From Bacillota bacterium (GTDB lineage: Bacteria; Bacillota; Limnochordia; Darwinibacteriales; Darwinibacteriaceae), in assembly GCA_029776155.1 (NCBI GenBank), contig JAKOTU010000075.1:1-34596 (forward strand): DNA of 34,596 nucleotides. Direction: 5' to 3'. The translations under genes were made by a program, and so were the position numbers. Below are positions 1-8,158 of the stretch, piece after piece (position 1 is the first letter of the stretch; each line of letters starts with the position of its first letter). The notes under the pieces were generated by a model, which was not told the origin of the DNA, ran no database searches, and saw only the letters and a program-made list of their open reading frames with translations.

Positions 1-111
1 ACTCTTGGCCGCTTCATGGTTCTCCCTAACCAACCATTCCAACTCTTGCCGTTCCGCGTAATCCAGGTGTTTTCCTTTTCTTCTTCTTCTGGTACAATGA
101 ACGTAGCTCAT
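1..111 (-). CDS. N-terminus of a probable IS30-family transposase, cut by the window edge
   Basis: An open frame of 37 codons runs from an ATG at 111 to the window edge with no stop. It is preceded by a strong ribosome site (GGGAGGAG, about 3 bases before the ATG). The peptide begins MSYVHCT, then has a basic run (RRRRKGKHL) and an amphipathic stretch with pattern DYAERQELEWLVRENHE. The KGKHL-x(3)-(D/E)R-x(3)-(I/L)E arrangement resembles the segment just before the helix-turn-helix of IS30-family transposases. That is recognition by eye from a short fragment, not a full domain match. The gene follows ribF, where rpsO/pnp is common in Bacillota, so an insertion there is plausible. Another DNA-binding protein cannot be excluded. 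Confidence 0.45.
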   Translation of the reverse strand, partial: MSYVHCTRRRRKGKHLDYAERQELEWLVRENHEAAKS

Positions 112-173
112 GGCTCCTCCCTGAACAATGATTTGGTTTTGCACCCTTACATTGTATCAGAGAGCCATGAGCT
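105..173 (-). repeat. 12-bp inverted repeat enclosing the transposase start codon
   Basis: AGCTCATGGCTC at 105-116 and its exact reverse complement at 162-173 are separated by 45 bases. In minus-strand RNA the 3' arm contains the start codon and the last bases of the ribosome site of the gene at 1-111. The loop has a further possible 6-bp stem (ACAATG at 125-130 with CATTGT at 150-155). A TACAAT -10-like box (minus strand, 151-156) lies between the arms, so RNA starting there would lack the 5' arm. Reading this as protection of a transposase from read-through expression is inference. Confidence 0.55.
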
Positions 174-189
174 TTTCTTTCACTTAATT

Positions 190-1107
190 CTACAAGTTGC
201 CCAGGAGTTGACGGGCTTTCTGTACATCGGCGCGGATCTGATCCTGCAGGGCCTCTGGGGAAGGGTAGCGGATAATCTCCCGCATCCTTTCCAGGAACTG
301 GACTTCCAGGACCTGGCCGTACAGATCGGCGTCGAAGTCCAAGAGATAAACTTCCACTGTCTGCACTTGCCCGGCGAAGGTGGGATTGCGGCCAATGGAG
401 GTTACCGCGGGTACACCTTGTCCTTGAGGGAGCAGGCACCAAGTCAAATATACCCCTTCCCCTGGCAGGACAAGCAGGGGATCGATTTCTAGATTGGCCG
501 TGGGAAAGCCAAGCTTCCGCCCCCGCCCCTCCCCAGGCACCACCCTGCCGCGATAGGCTGGAAAACGGCCCAGAAACTCAATGGCCTGTGCTAGGCGCCC
601 AGCGGCAAGCAGGTTGCGAATGGCGGTACTGCTGATCAGCTCACCTCCGCTGCTGTGCACCGAGGGTACCACGGTTACCTCAAACCCGTGGAGGAGTCCC
701 TGCTGTCTCAGGAACTCCACATCGCCGGCGCGCCCCTTGCCGAAGTGGTAGTTGAACCCGCACACGACGTGCACTGCCTTGAGCTCGTCCACCAGAATGC
801 GCCGCACAAATTCCCCCGCCTCGAGGGAGGCTATCTCTGGGCCAAAGGGGAGCCAGGCCACTTCGCCAATTCCGCAATCGCGAATCAGCTGTACCTTTTG
901 CTCGAAGGTGCTGAGCAGCCTAAACTGCCCCCGGAAGTACTGTTCCGGGGGATAATCGAAGGTGAAAACGGCGCTGCTTCCCCCAGGAGGCAGGCAGTCT
1001 ACTGCCATTTTCAACAGCTGTTGATGTCCCCTGTGAACACCGTCGAAAGTCCCCAAGGCCACACTGCGGGCCGATGCCTCTGTTCGCTGAATCCATCTGA
1101 GTTCCAT
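190..1107 (-). CDS. ribF: Bifunctional riboflavin kinase / FAD synthetase
   Basis: The 305-residue protein phosphorylates riboflavin to FMN and adenylates FMN to FAD in the cytoplasm. The N-terminal nucleotidyltransferase half shows GTFDGVHRGH (residues 19-28), the ATP-binding signature of the family. The C-terminal riboflavin kinase half shows GFPTANL and GRNPTF motifs. Length matches the usual 305-320. I chose the ATG at 1107, which has AGGTG six bases upstream. A GTG at 1116 directly abutting the truB stop is the alternative and adds three residues. It is the last gene of the rimP-to-ribF run, and the truB-ribF junction is the common bacterial arrangement. No convincing terminator follows it before the transposase-like gene. 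Confidence 0.96.
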   Translation of the reverse strand: MELRWIQRTEASARSVALGTFDGVHRGHQQLLKMAVDCLPPGGSSAVFTFDYPPEQYFRGQFRLLSTFEQKVQLIRDCGIGEVAWLPFGPEIASLEAGEFVRRILVDELKAVHVVCGFNYHFGKGRAGDVEFLRQQGLLHGFEVTVVPSVHSSGGELISSTAIRNLLAAGRLAQAIEFLGRFPAYRGRVVPGEGRGRKLGFPTANLEIDPLLVLPGEGVYLTWCLLPQGQGVPAVTSIGRNPTFAGQVQTVEVYLLDFDADLYGQVLEVQFLERMREIIRYPSPEALQDQIRADVQKARQLLGNL

Positions 1108-1116
1108 ATCCTGCAC

Positions 1117-2043
1117 CTATTTCATAAATACTCGGAAAGGCTGGCAGATCAGGCGGTCCGTCTTTTTGATTTCTGCTAAGGCCAACAGCTGACCATCCAG
1201 ACTGAGCAGCACCACATCCTCGCCCACAGTAAGGGTACTGGGAACATCCAGGAGATGTTCAGGAAGTATGTAGTTGCCGTTCTTGATCCGCTCTTCCACT
1301 AGGGGATGTACTTTTACCTGCACCCAATTGGGCAGCGCCTGCTGCATGGGTAAAAGAAACTCGAAGTTCTCCTGTTCCACAAGTGCGGTGAGTTCCTCAA
1401 GGGTATAGGCCTGTTCACTGTGGAAGGGCCCGCTTTTTACCCGCGACAAAAACGACATATGGGCGCCTACGCCCAGCTTTTCTCCGATATCATGGCAGAG
1501 GGTGCGGATGTAAGTTCCTTTGGAACAGGAGATCCTAAGCAGCACCCTCGTCCCGAAACCCAGAGTTTCCCCTTCATGCCAAATGGCCATGATGTTGATG
1601 GAATGGACGTGAACCTGCCGGCGCGGCCTGGCCACAGTCTTACCCTGCCGCTCAAGTTCGTACAGACGCTTGCCCCCCACCCGCACCGCTGAGGCCATTG
1701 GTGGCGTCTGCCAAAGGGGGCCCTGGAAGGTGGCCAGCACGTCCGCGAGTTCGCGGGGGGTAAGGGTGAAGTCTGTGTTCAGGAGAGTGGTCTGTCCGCT
1801 GGCATCCTGGCTGCTGGTGGCAATACCTAAGGTAAGTTCCGTCACATAGGTTTTGTCGTAATCCAAAAGAAAACCGGAAAGGCGCGTCGCGCTGCCCACC
1901 AAAATGGGCAGTACACCGCTGGCGCCTGGGTCCAAGGTGCCGCCGTGTCCAATGCGCCTAATTTTCAAAAGCCTGCGCAGGTACGTCACCACTTGATGGG
2001 AGCTCATACCCGGCGGCTTAAGCACGTTAATGATCCCGTCCAT
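1117..2043 (-). CDS. truB: tRNA pseudouridine(55) synthase
   Basis: TruB isomerises U55 in the T-loop of tRNAs. The 308-residue product begins MDGIINVLKPPG, typical of the family, and has the catalytic motif GGTLDPGASGVL with the nucleophile Asp at residue 38. A PUA-like RNA-binding region closes the C-terminus (about residues 230-308). The ATG at 2043 is preceded by AGGTGA at six bases. An upstream in-frame GTG (2052) lacks this spacing. The start lies 17 bases inside the preceding nrnA gene, which implies translational coupling. The stop is directly next to ribF. Confidence 0.96.
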   Translation of the reverse strand: MDGIINVLKPPGMSSHQVVTYLRRLLKIRRIGHGGTLDPGASGVLPILVGSATRLSGFLLDYDKTYVTELTLGIATSSQDASGQTTLLNTDFTLTPRELADVLATFQGPLWQTPPMASAVRVGGKRLYELERQGKTVARPRRQVHVHSINIMAIWHEGETLGFGTRVLLRISCSKGTYIRTLCHDIGEKLGVGAHMSFLSRVKSGPFHSEQAYTLEELTALVEQENFEFLLPMQQALPNWVQVKVHPLVEERIKNGNYILPEHLLDVPSTLTVGEDVVLLSLDGQLLALAEIKKTDRLICQPFRVFMK

Positions 2044-3022
2044 TGATCTCACCTGTCACAAGGTAGCGTTCCGCAGTACTGGTAACTTGGGCCACGATCT
2101 GCTGGAAATCCCCTTGGATTGTGGCTCCTGAGGCCAATTTATGACCGCCTCCCCCGAAATGGCGGGCCAGGCGCGCCACATCCACTGCGTTGGAACGCAG
2201 TCCCAGGCGAACCAGACCAGGGCTGACCTCCCGCAGCACCAGGGCAATTTCGGCACTGTCCAGGCTGCGGGCATAACTAACCAAATGGTCGGTGAACTCG
2301 GGATCTACATCAAATCGGCGGAAATCCTCGTAGCTCACCGCCATCCAAACCAGTCGTCCGTTTTGGGCCGTCTGTAAGTTGCTGAGGGCAAATCCCAGGA
2401 GCTGGAGAAAACCAAGGGGCTGCATGGAGAAGATCTCCCGGGCTATTTTGGCTGGGTCCAAGCCGTACTCCAGCAACTCTCCGGCGATGCGCAGCACTTC
2501 ACTGCTGGTGTTGGCGTGGCGGAATCCCCCAGTATCGCCAACGATACCGCCGTACAACGCGGTAGCTATTTCCCGATCAAAGGGCACGCGCAGCTCCTTG
2601 AGGAGGCGGTACACAATGACACTGGTGGCCGCTTCTTGGGGCTCCACATAGACAAGTTGGCCCACACCCCTGCCCCGTTGGTGGTGATCAATGTTCACCA
2701 AGGATTTGGCCTGGAGTACTCCCGGGGCAATGGCGCCAGTGCGCTGGGGCTCGCAGTCCACCACGATCACTATGCTCTCCCCCGGATCAAACTCCGCTCC
2801 CCAGTGCTCCACGCGCTCCAGGCCCGGCCAGGTGAGATAGGGAGGCAGGGGGTCGGCGCTCACCACGCGACAGCGCTTGCCCAATTTGGTCAAACCGAAG
2901 TAGAGGCCGAGCATGGAACCGAGGCTGTCTGGATCGGGACCTTCGTGGCCCACTACAATGAAGTTATCCTCTTCCTGCAGAAATCCGGCGATTTCCTTAA
3001 GACTGTTCATCAGTGGTTTCAT
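2027..3022 (-). CDS. nrnA: DHH/DHHA1 nanoRNase / pAp phosphatase
   Basis: This is a DHH-family phosphoesterase of the NrnA type, which degrades 2-5 nt RNAs and removes the 3' phosphate of pAp. Metal-site motifs are in order: a PDPDSLGS motif near residue 29, VDCE, NIDHH (the DHH signature) and the C-terminal DHHA1 motif GGGGHKLASGA. The length of about 331 residues is slightly above B. subtilis NrnA (313). The start is uncertain: ATG at 3022 (MKPLMNSL) or ATG at 3010 (MNSLKEI), both inside the end of rbfA with imperfect ribosome spacing. A much longer frame opening at 3205 is an overlap artefact within rbfA. Placement between rbfA and truB is common in Clostridia. Confidence 0.92.
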   Translation of the reverse strand: MKPLMNSLKEIAGFLQEEDNFIVVGHEGPDPDSLGSMLGLYFGLTKLGKRCRVVSADPLPPYLTWPGLERVEHWGAEFDPGESIVIVVDCEPQRTGAIAPGVLQAKSLVNIDHHQRGRGVGQLVYVEPQEAATSVIVYRLLKELRVPFDREIATALYGGIVGDTGGFRHANTSSEVLRIAGELLEYGLDPAKIAREIFSMQPLGFLQLLGFALSNLQTAQNGRLVWMAVSYEDFRRFDVDPEFTDHLVSYARSLDSAEIALVLREVSPGLVRLGLRSNAVDVARLARHFGGGGHKLASGATIQGDFQQIVAQVTSTAERYLVTGEINGRDH

Positions 3023-3368
3023 CTTCCTTCGCGATCTGCAGCGACCTGAGCAGTGCATCCATCTTGGCACCGTGTTCCAGCGATGGGTCAAACACAAAAG
3101 CGATTTCAGGGATATGCCGCACCCGGATGCGCTTAGCCAGCTCGGAACGGATAAAACCCTTGGCCCGCTCCAAACCTTCCATGGTGCGCGCCCGCTCTTC
3201 CTCATCGCCCAGCTGGCTGAAATACACCTTGGCCAAAGACAGGTCCCGGCTCACTTCCACATCGGTAATGCTGATCATCCCGAGGCGGGGATCCTTGACC
3301 TCTGTGGTGAGAATACTGCTCACTTCCCGCTTTATTTCTTGAGCTAACCTTGCCAGCCGCTCTGACAC
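2997..3368 (-). CDS. rbfA: Ribosome-binding factor A
   Basis: RbfA binds the 30S subunit and assists late maturation of 16S rRNA. The 123-residue product matches the usual 115-130 and shows the KH-like family pattern: an N-terminal RLAQEIKREVSSIL helix, VKDPRLGMISITDVEVSRDLS and the VYFS strand. Translation starts at GTG 3368, 14 bases after the infB stop, with GGTGA about eight bases upstream. The ATG ten bases before it is in another frame and is a shadow. Unlike Bacillus, no ylxP (DUF503) gene separates it from infB. Confidence 0.95.
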   Translation of the reverse strand: MSERLARLAQEIKREVSSILTTEVKDPRLGMISITDVEVSRDLSLAKVYFSQLGDEEERARTMEGLERAKGFIRSELAKRIRVRHIPEIAFVFDPSLEHGAKMDALLRSLQIAKEDETTDEQS

Positions 3369-3382
3369 TTTTCATCACCGTC

Positions 3383-5449
3383 CTACAGGGTACGTTCCAC
3401 CTTAACCATGGTAAAGGCTTCAATTACGTCCCCTTCTTTAATGTCATTGAAGCGCTCAAGGCCAATGCCGCATTCGTAACCGTGCAGCACTTCGCGTACA
3501 TCATCCTTGAAACGCCGCAGGGAAGCGATCTTACCTTCGTGAACAATCACATTGTCACGCAGGACGCGCACTTCCGCGGCCCGGGTAATCTTGCCCTCTT
3601 GTACATAACAGCCTGCCACAACCCCTCCGGGCACTTTGAAGGTCTGGCGTACTTCGGCCCGGCCGAGGAACTGTTCCTTAAACTCAGGATCCAACAGCCC
3701 TGCCATGGCCGCTTTCACATCATCCAGCAGATCATAGATCACCCGGTAGATGCGGATATCAATCCCATCACGTTCCGCGGCTTTGCGGGCGTTGGAGTCG
3801 GGCCGCACGTTAAAGCCGATAATCACTGCATTGGAAGCGGTAGCCAAAAGCACATCCGATTCAGAAATGGCTCCTACTCCTTGGTGGATAACATTCACCC
3901 GCACTTCGTCTGTGGACAGCTTCTCCAAAGAAGCCCGCACCGCTTCTGCGGATCCCTGAACATCGGCTTTAATTACCAGGTTCAGCTCCTTGACTTCGCC
4001 TTCCTGGATTCTGCGGTAAAGATCATCCAAGGTAACTTTGCTGGTTCTGCTCAGCTCCCTTTCCCGCTGCTTCTCCTGTTGGATTTCCGCCACCTCGCGG
4101 GCGGTCTGCTCATCCTTCACCACAACAAAGGGATCACCGGCTTGGGGCACGTCGGTAATGCCCAACACCTCCACGGGCATGGAAGGCGTGGCTTCTTTGA
4201 TCTGCTCGCCCCGATCGTTGATCAAGGCCCTGACCTTACCGCAGTAATTGCCCACTACAAAGGCATCGCCGACGCGCAAAGTGCCTTGGGAGATGAGCAC
4301 GGTTGCCACCGGACCCCTTCCCCGGTCAAGCTTAGCGTCAATCACGGTGCCCCGGGCTGGGCAGTCTGGATCCGCTTTTAGATCTTCCACTTCAGCCACC
4401 AAGAGGATCATCTCCAGGAGATCCTCAACACCTTCGCCCCGCAGGGCCGAGATGGGTACGGCGATGGTATCTCCGCCCCATTCTTCCACAATCAAGCCAT
4501 GTTCAGTCAGTTCTTGCTTCACGCGGTCCGGATTGGCCGCGGCCAGATCCATTTTGTTGATGGCCACGATGATGGGTACACCGGCGGCTTTGGCATGGTT
4601 GATCGCCTCCACCGTTTGGGGCATGACGCCATCGTTGGCTGCCACTACCAAGACCGCAATATCAGTCACCTTGGCGCCGCGGGCACGGATGGCCGTGAAG
4701 GCTTCGTGGCCTGGGGTATCCAGGAAGGTGATCCGCTTGCCGTTGTACTCGATCTGGTAAGCTCCGATATGCTGGGTGATCCCTCCGGCTTCTGTGGCCG
4801 TTACCTTCGTCTTGCGGATGAAATCCAAAAGGGTAGTTTTGCCGTGGTCAACGTGTCCCATGATGGTGACCACGGGAGGTCTGGGTACTAGCTTGGCCGG
4901 ATCCTGCTGAACTGGGGCAAACACTTCTTCAGCCAAGTCCCGCTCAGGTTCTGTTTCCACTCCAAAACGGGATGCCGCCAGGGCCGCGATCTCATAGTCT
5001 ATGCGCTGCGTGAGGGAAGCCATGACGCCGACTTTCATGAGCTGTTTAATTAGTTCGGCACCTGGTACCCCTATTTTCTGAGCCAGCTCATTGACGGATA
5101 CGCTTTCACCGAGCGTAATGCGTTTGGGCTGCGGCTCAGCCGCAGGCTGTTCCTGGGCTCCACCCTTTTTGGGACCGCGCTTTTTCCGGCGCAGCTTTGG
5201 GGCAGCGTCCCGGTCTTCCTCTTCCTTAAAGGAGCGCCGCTTCTTTTTCACCGGTTTGGCCTCATCGAGTACCAGCGATTCCTCTTCTTCCGGGGCAAAG
5301 TGCTCCCTGAGCATGTTGGCAATCTCTTCATCGATGGAGCTCATGTGATTGGACACATCCGCTCCCAGATCGTTGAGAAACTCAACCACAAATTTGCTCT
5401 TCAGGTCAAGCTCCTTTGCCAGCTCGTAGATTCTAATCTTATTCGTCAT
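3383..5449 (-). CDS. infB: Translation initiation factor IF-2
   Basis: IF-2 is the GTPase that delivers fMet-tRNA to the 30S subunit and drives subunit joining. The 688-residue protein has an N-terminal IF2_N motif ([13 protein letters not shown], residues 4-16), a charged linker rich in Lys/Arg/Glu (about 52-110), a second IF2_N region (about 113-150) and the G domain. G motifs are GHVDHGKT (198-205), DTPGHE and NKMD. EF-Tu-like domain II and the IF-2 domain 3/C2 region follow. The start is ATG 5449 because GAGGAG lies eight bases upstream. The GTG at 5458 and ATG at 5455 sit on top of that site. It begins just after the ylxQ stop. Confidence 0.97.
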   Translation of the reverse strand: MTNKIRIYELAKELDLKSKFVVEFLNDLGADVSNHMSSIDEEIANMLREHFAPEEEESLVLDEAKPVKKKRRSFKEEEDRDAAPKLRRKKRGPKKGGAQEQPAAEPQPKRITLGESVSVNELAQKIGVPGAELIKQLMKVGVMASLTQRIDYEIAALAASRFGVETEPERDLAEEVFAPVQQDPAKLVPRPPVVTIMGHVDHGKTTLLDFIRKTKVTATEAGGITQHIGAYQIEYNGKRITFLDTPGHEAFTAIRARGAKVTDIAVLVVAANDGVMPQTVEAINHAKAAGVPIIVAINKMDLAAANPDRVKQELTEHGLIVEEWGGDTIAVPISALRGEGVEDLLEMILLVAEVEDLKADPDCPARGTVIDAKLDRGRGPVATVLISQGTLRVGDAFVVGNYCGKVRALINDRGEQIKEATPSMPVEVLGITDVPQAGDPFVVVKDEQTAREVAEIQQEKQRERELSRTSKVTLDDLYRRIQEGEVKELNLVIKADVQGSAEAVRASLEKLSTDEVRVNVIHQGVGAISESDVLLATASNAVIIGFNVRPDSNARKAAERDGIDIRIYRVIYDLLDDVKAAMAGLLDPEFKEQFLGRAEVRQTFKVPGGVVAGCYVQEGKITRAAEVRVLRDNVIVHEGKIASLRRFKDDVREVLHGYECGIGLERFNDIKEGDVIEAFTMVKVERTL

Positions 5450-5454
5450 CGGCA

Positions 5455-5799
5455 TCACTCCTCATCATTCTCCTGCACTAACTCCCTCGCGCTTTCCCGA
5501 ATCACCCTGGCAAAACGGTGGTCTGTGATTCCCACCACAGCCCGCAGCGCTTTGCCCATTGCCTGACCAAGCCGATCTTTTCTGCCCACAACTTCCACGG
5601 GAATGCGGTACTGGCGAGCCAGTGAGCTGAATTTGCGGACCGTATTCGCGGCGGCATCTTCGGCGATTACCAAAAGCAAAACCCTTCCTCGCCTTGCCGC
5701 GCTTTCCACCGCATCTTCCCCCGAGACGGCTTTACCTGCCCGAGTGGCCAAGCCCAGATAACCGTAAAACTTGTCCTGACTACTCGTTCTCTTGTTCAT
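5455..5799 (-). CDS. ylxQ: L7Ae/L30e-family RNA-binding protein (YlxQ)
   Basis: This is a 114-residue member of the L7Ae/L30e/S12e/Gadd45 fold, which generally binds kink-turn RNA. The visible family features are the [15 protein letters not shown] opening, a [11 protein letters not shown] strand-helix unit and a Lys/Arg-rich C-terminal half. It overlaps the 3' end of rnpM by 20 bases and its stop is 6 bases from the infB start, so it is embedded in the operon. The cellular role of YlxQ is not settled, and the kink-turn target here is unknown. The C-terminus is acidic (ENDEE). Confidence 0.9.
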   Translation of the reverse strand: MNKRTSSQDKFYGYLGLATRAGKAVSGEDAVESAARRGRVLLLVIAEDAAANTVRKFSSLARQYRIPVEVVGRKDRLGQAMGKALRAVVGITDHRFARVIRESARELVQENDEE

Positions 5800-6055
5800 G
5801 GAGCACCCGTTTTAAGTCTGCTAGGATTTCCTCCGGGATCGTCACTTCCAGGGCCCTTTGGATTTGGCGCCCTTTTAATGCCTTTTCCAGGCAGCTATCT
5901 TGGGGATGGATGTATACTCCCCGCCCTGGACTTTTCCCTTTTAAATCCAGGGTCACTTCCCCTTCTGGGCTGCGCACGATGCGGATCAGGTCCCGCTTGG
6001 GCGCTGAGGTGCGGCAGCCCACGCAGGTGCGCATGGGGACGTGCTTTTTGCGCAT
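5780..6055 (-). CDS. rnpM: YlxR-family RNase P modulator RnpM
   Basis: This 91-residue DUF448/YlxR protein has the signature elements MRTCVGCR near the start and GRGVYIHP in the middle. The family binds RNA, and in B. subtilis it has been reported to bind the RNase P RNA and modulate its activity, hence the name RnpM. The start ATG has AGGTGGTAGAGG directly upstream, and the gene follows nusA after 10 bases. The order nusA-ylxR-ylxQ-infB is one of the most stable in Bacillota. The name rests on family membership, not on evidence specific to this organism. Confidence 0.93.
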   Translation of the reverse strand: MRKKHVPMRTCVGCRTSAPKRDLIRIVRSPEGEVTLDLKGKSPGRGVYIHPQDSCLEKALKGRQIQRALEVTIPEEILADLKRVLHEQENE

Positions 6056-6065
6056 CCTCTACCAC

Positions 6066-7535
6066 CTACTTTTCCTCATCGAACTTAAAAGCGATGTCTA
6101 GCTGAGACAAGTCTGTGATGACTTTCTCTTTCTTCTTTTTAGGCTTCGCGGTTTCCTGCTTCTTAGGAGCCTCGGGCTTTTCTGGAGCTGCAGGCGTGGG
6201 GGCCGCATCCACACTGCCAAACCGTTCCTGCCAGCTCTTGCGCTTGGTCACGTTGGTGAGATTAGCCAGCTCTTCCACACTGATGGTGGGCACCTTGGGC
6301 TCCTCCACCACCGCCGCTGGTGGTGCTTCCTCCCCTGCCTCTTCAGGCTGCTCTTCCAGCGGCTCCGCCATCGGCTCTTCCACCTGAACCTCCGGTTCCA
6401 TTTCCTCTAGAACCATCTCTTCCGGTTCCTCCACTGCCTCCGGGAAAGATTCCTCTGGCAGCTCTGCCACTACGGGCTGGGGCTCCAGGCCCAGTTCAGC
6501 CGCTTGGGATGCGCTCTTAATGTCAATCCGCCAACCAGTCAGGCGCGCGGCCAAGCGGGCGTTTTGGCCTTCTTTGCCAATGGCCAGGGACAGCTGATCA
6601 TCAGGCACCACTGTATGGGCCACTTTCTCATCTGGATCGGTAACCACGTAAAGCACCTTCGCCGGACTCAGGGCGTTTTTCACGAACTCGGCGATATCCT
6701 TTTCCCACTGCACCACGTCGATGCGCTCGTTGCCCAGTTCAGCAACTACGGCCTGGACCCGGCTGCCCCGGGCACCCACACAGGCACCCACAGGATCGAT
6801 GTTGGGATCGCGGCTGTAGACGGCGATTTTGGAGCGGTTACCCGCCTCCCGCGCCACCGATTTGATCTCCACTTCGCCGCTCTGGATTTCTGGAACTTCC
6901 AGTTCAAACAGGGCCCTCAGCAGTCCCGGATGGGTTCTGGACAGGAAAATCTGGGGGCCTTTGCTGGTTTGGCGCACTTCGTTTATGTAGAAACGCATTT
7001 TGCTGTGGGGGATGTACGCTTCACCGGGGATCATCTCGCTGGCGGGCAGTACCGCCTCAACATCACCTAAGTCCACCAGAACCTGCCGCTGGTCAGCCCG
7101 CTGTACAGTACCGGTTACCACATCGCCTTCCCGGTTGGAGTACACATCATAAACGATGGAGCGCTCTGCTTCCCTAATCTTCTGGATCACCACCTGCTTG
7201 GCTGTCTGGGCCGCAATGCGGCCAAACTCTGCAGGGGTCACTTCCCGCTCCACCACATCGCCCAGTTCGTAGTTGGCGTCCAGTTCACGCGCCTCTTCCA
7301 GAGAAATCTCGGTGGTCTCATCCACTACTTCATCCACTACCACCCGGCGGGAATAGACGTGGATCTCCCCGGTATTGTGGTTAAGCTCCACCCGCACACT
7401 GGAGGACGAAGTGGCGCCGTAGTTTTTCTTGTACGCGGAGATAATGGCCGTTTCAATGGCATCCAAGAGCAGTTCTTTGGAGATGCCCCGCTCCTTTTCC
7501 AGTTCAGTTAATGCACCGATCAGTTCCAAATTCAT
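6066..7535 (-). CDS. nusA: Transcription termination/antitermination factor NusA with a long acidic tail
   Basis: NusA binds RNA polymerase and RNA and modulates pausing and intrinsic termination. The order is N-terminal polymerase-binding domain (1-125), S1 domain (about 134-200), KH1 ([15 protein letters not shown], about 249-263) and KH2 ([21 protein letters not shown], about 315-335). The canonical Bacillota protein ends near here (about 350-370 residues). This one continues for about 139 residues: an acidic Glu/Pro/Val stretch (about 351-410), a short ordered-looking piece ([15 protein letters not shown]), a Lys/Pro-rich segment, then a [15 protein letters not shown] terminus. There is no frameshift sign. 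GGAGG lies about 11 bases before the ATG. See the leader elements upstream of rimP for likely autoregulation. Confidence 0.96.
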   Translation of the reverse strand: MNLELIGALTELEKERGISKELLLDAIETAIISAYKKNYGATSSSSVRVELNHNTGEIHVYSRRVVVDEVVDETTEISLEEARELDANYELGDVVEREVTPAEFGRIAAQTAKQVVIQKIREAERSIVYDVYSNREGDVVTGTVQRADQRQVLVDLGDVEAVLPASEMIPGEAYIPHSKMRFYINEVRQTSKGPQIFLSRTHPGLLRALFELEVPEIQSGEVEIKSVAREAGNRSKIAVYSRDPNIDPVGACVGARGSRVQAVVAELGNERIDVVQWEKDIAEFVKNALSPAKVLYVVTDPDEKVAHTVVPDDQLSLAIGKEGQNARLAARLTGWRIDIKSASQAAELGLEPQPVVAELPEESFPEAVEEPEEMVLEEMEPEVQVEEPMAEPLEEQPEEAGEEAPPAAVVEEPKVPTISVEELANLTNVTKRKSWQERFGSVDAAPTPAAPEKPEAPKKQETAKPKKKKEKVITDLSQLDIAFKFDEEK

Positions 7536-7553
7536 CCCTGTTGGCCTCCCATT

Positions 7554-8027
7554 TTAGAGCTCCAAAGCCAGATTGGCCTTGGCAATTAGCTCTAGGGGAA
7601 TTTCTATGGTCTCCCCTTCCCATTCTAGTACAACGTTATCTCCCTGCAGACCAGCCAAAACCGCCTCGAAGCGCTTGCGACCGTTAAAGGCGCTGTAAGT
7701 GCGAATCTTTACCTTGCGCCCGGCAAAGCGCTCAAAGTCAGACCGCTTTTTCAAAGGCCGCTCCAGGCCGGGAGAAGATACCTCTAGGAAATAGGGTCCT
7801 GGAATGGGATCTGCTTCATCTAGTCTTTGGTCTAGGGCTTCGCTCACCTGGCGGCAGTCTTCCAGGTCCACGCCCTCAGGTTTGTCGATGAACACCCTGA
7901 GAATCCAGCCGCTGGGCTCTTTTACATACTCCACATCCACCAGTTCCAGTTCAGTTCCTTCTACAATCTCTTGGGTCCACTCTGTGACCAGCTTTTCGAT
8001 GTGTACGCGGCGGCTCACAGCGCACAT
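7554..8027 (-). CDS. rimP: Ribosome maturation factor RimP
   Basis: RimP is needed for 30S subunit maturation. The 157-residue product has the two-domain family layout: an N-terminal DUF150 domain with VDVEYVKEPSGWILRVFID and DCRQVSEALDQRLDE, the FLEVSSPGLERPLK motif, and a C-terminal SH3-like barrel ending in IELIAKANLALEL-like sequence. The ATG at 8027 was chosen because AAGGGGG precedes it. An in-frame ATG at 8069 would place the first codons over the -10 region of a promoter-like element. It starts the rimP-nusA-rnpM-ylxQ-infB run, with 18 bases to nusA. Confidence 0.94.
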   Translation of the reverse strand: MCAVSRRVHIEKLVTEWTQEIVEGTELELVDVEYVKEPSGWILRVFIDKPEGVDLEDCRQVSEALDQRLDEADPIPGPYFLEVSSPGLERPLKKRSDFERFAGRKVKIRTYSAFNGRKRFEAVLAGLQGDNVVLEWEGETIEIPLELIAKANLALEL

Positions 8028-8045
8028 CGCCCCCTTCTGCTCCAC

Positions 8046-8076
8046 ATTATACCCGCTTTCTGCGCGCATACGTCAA
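8046..8076 (-). promoter_or_regulatory. Possible sigma-A promoter P2 upstream of rimP
   Basis: A TTGACG -35 box (8071-8076) and a perfect TATAAT -10 box (8046-8051) are separated by 19 bases, longer than the 17-18 optimum. The expected start near 8039 would give a leader of only about 12 bases containing the rimP ribosome site. The -35 box overlaps the U tract of the terminator-like hairpin just upstream, so this RNA would bypass that hairpin. Confidence 0.5.
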
Positions 8077-8101
8077 AAGAGTGGGCTTGATCTCCCACTC
8101 T
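8075..8101 (-). terminator. Terminator-like or attenuator hairpin in the rimP-nusA leader
   Basis: In minus-strand RNA, AGAGUGGG (8094-8101) pairs with CCCACUCU (8078-8085) around an 8-base loop, followed by a short U tract of four (8075-8078). The stem is 8 bp and GC-containing, but the U tract is poor, the type of weak intrinsic terminator that often needs NusA. It lies about 20 bases downstream of the expected P1 start and 70 bases after the polC stop. It could therefore end polC transcripts, attenuate P1 transcripts, or both. Confidence 0.65.
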
Positions 8102-8128
8102 CCCGGCACCTCATCAGTTTACAGAGGC

Positions 8129-8158
8129 ATTATAACACAAGAACTAAAAAAGTGTCAA
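8129..8158 (-). promoter_or_regulatory. Consensus sigma-A promoter P1 overlapping the end of polC
   Basis: TTGACA (8153-8158) and TATAAT (8129-8134), both perfect, are separated by 18 bases. The -35 box lies in the last codons of polC, and the expected start is near 8122. It reads toward rimP-nusA through the hairpin at 8075-8101. Confidence 0.72.

Noticed and set aside
16..492. A 158-codon plus-strand frame spanning the left end
   Set aside because: It overlaps the 3' half of ribF in antisense and crosses the inverted repeat; there is no ribosome site or family pattern.
3023..3205. N-terminal extension of the nrnA frame into rbfA
   Set aside because: The extra residues are the out-of-frame translation of rbfA, and the DHH domain begins only after 3022.
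3350..4381. A 343-codon plus-strand open frame opposite infB
   Set aside because: It lies wholly antisense to a clear infB, has no ribosome site and no recognisable domain. Long antisense frames are expected in GC-rich coding DNA.
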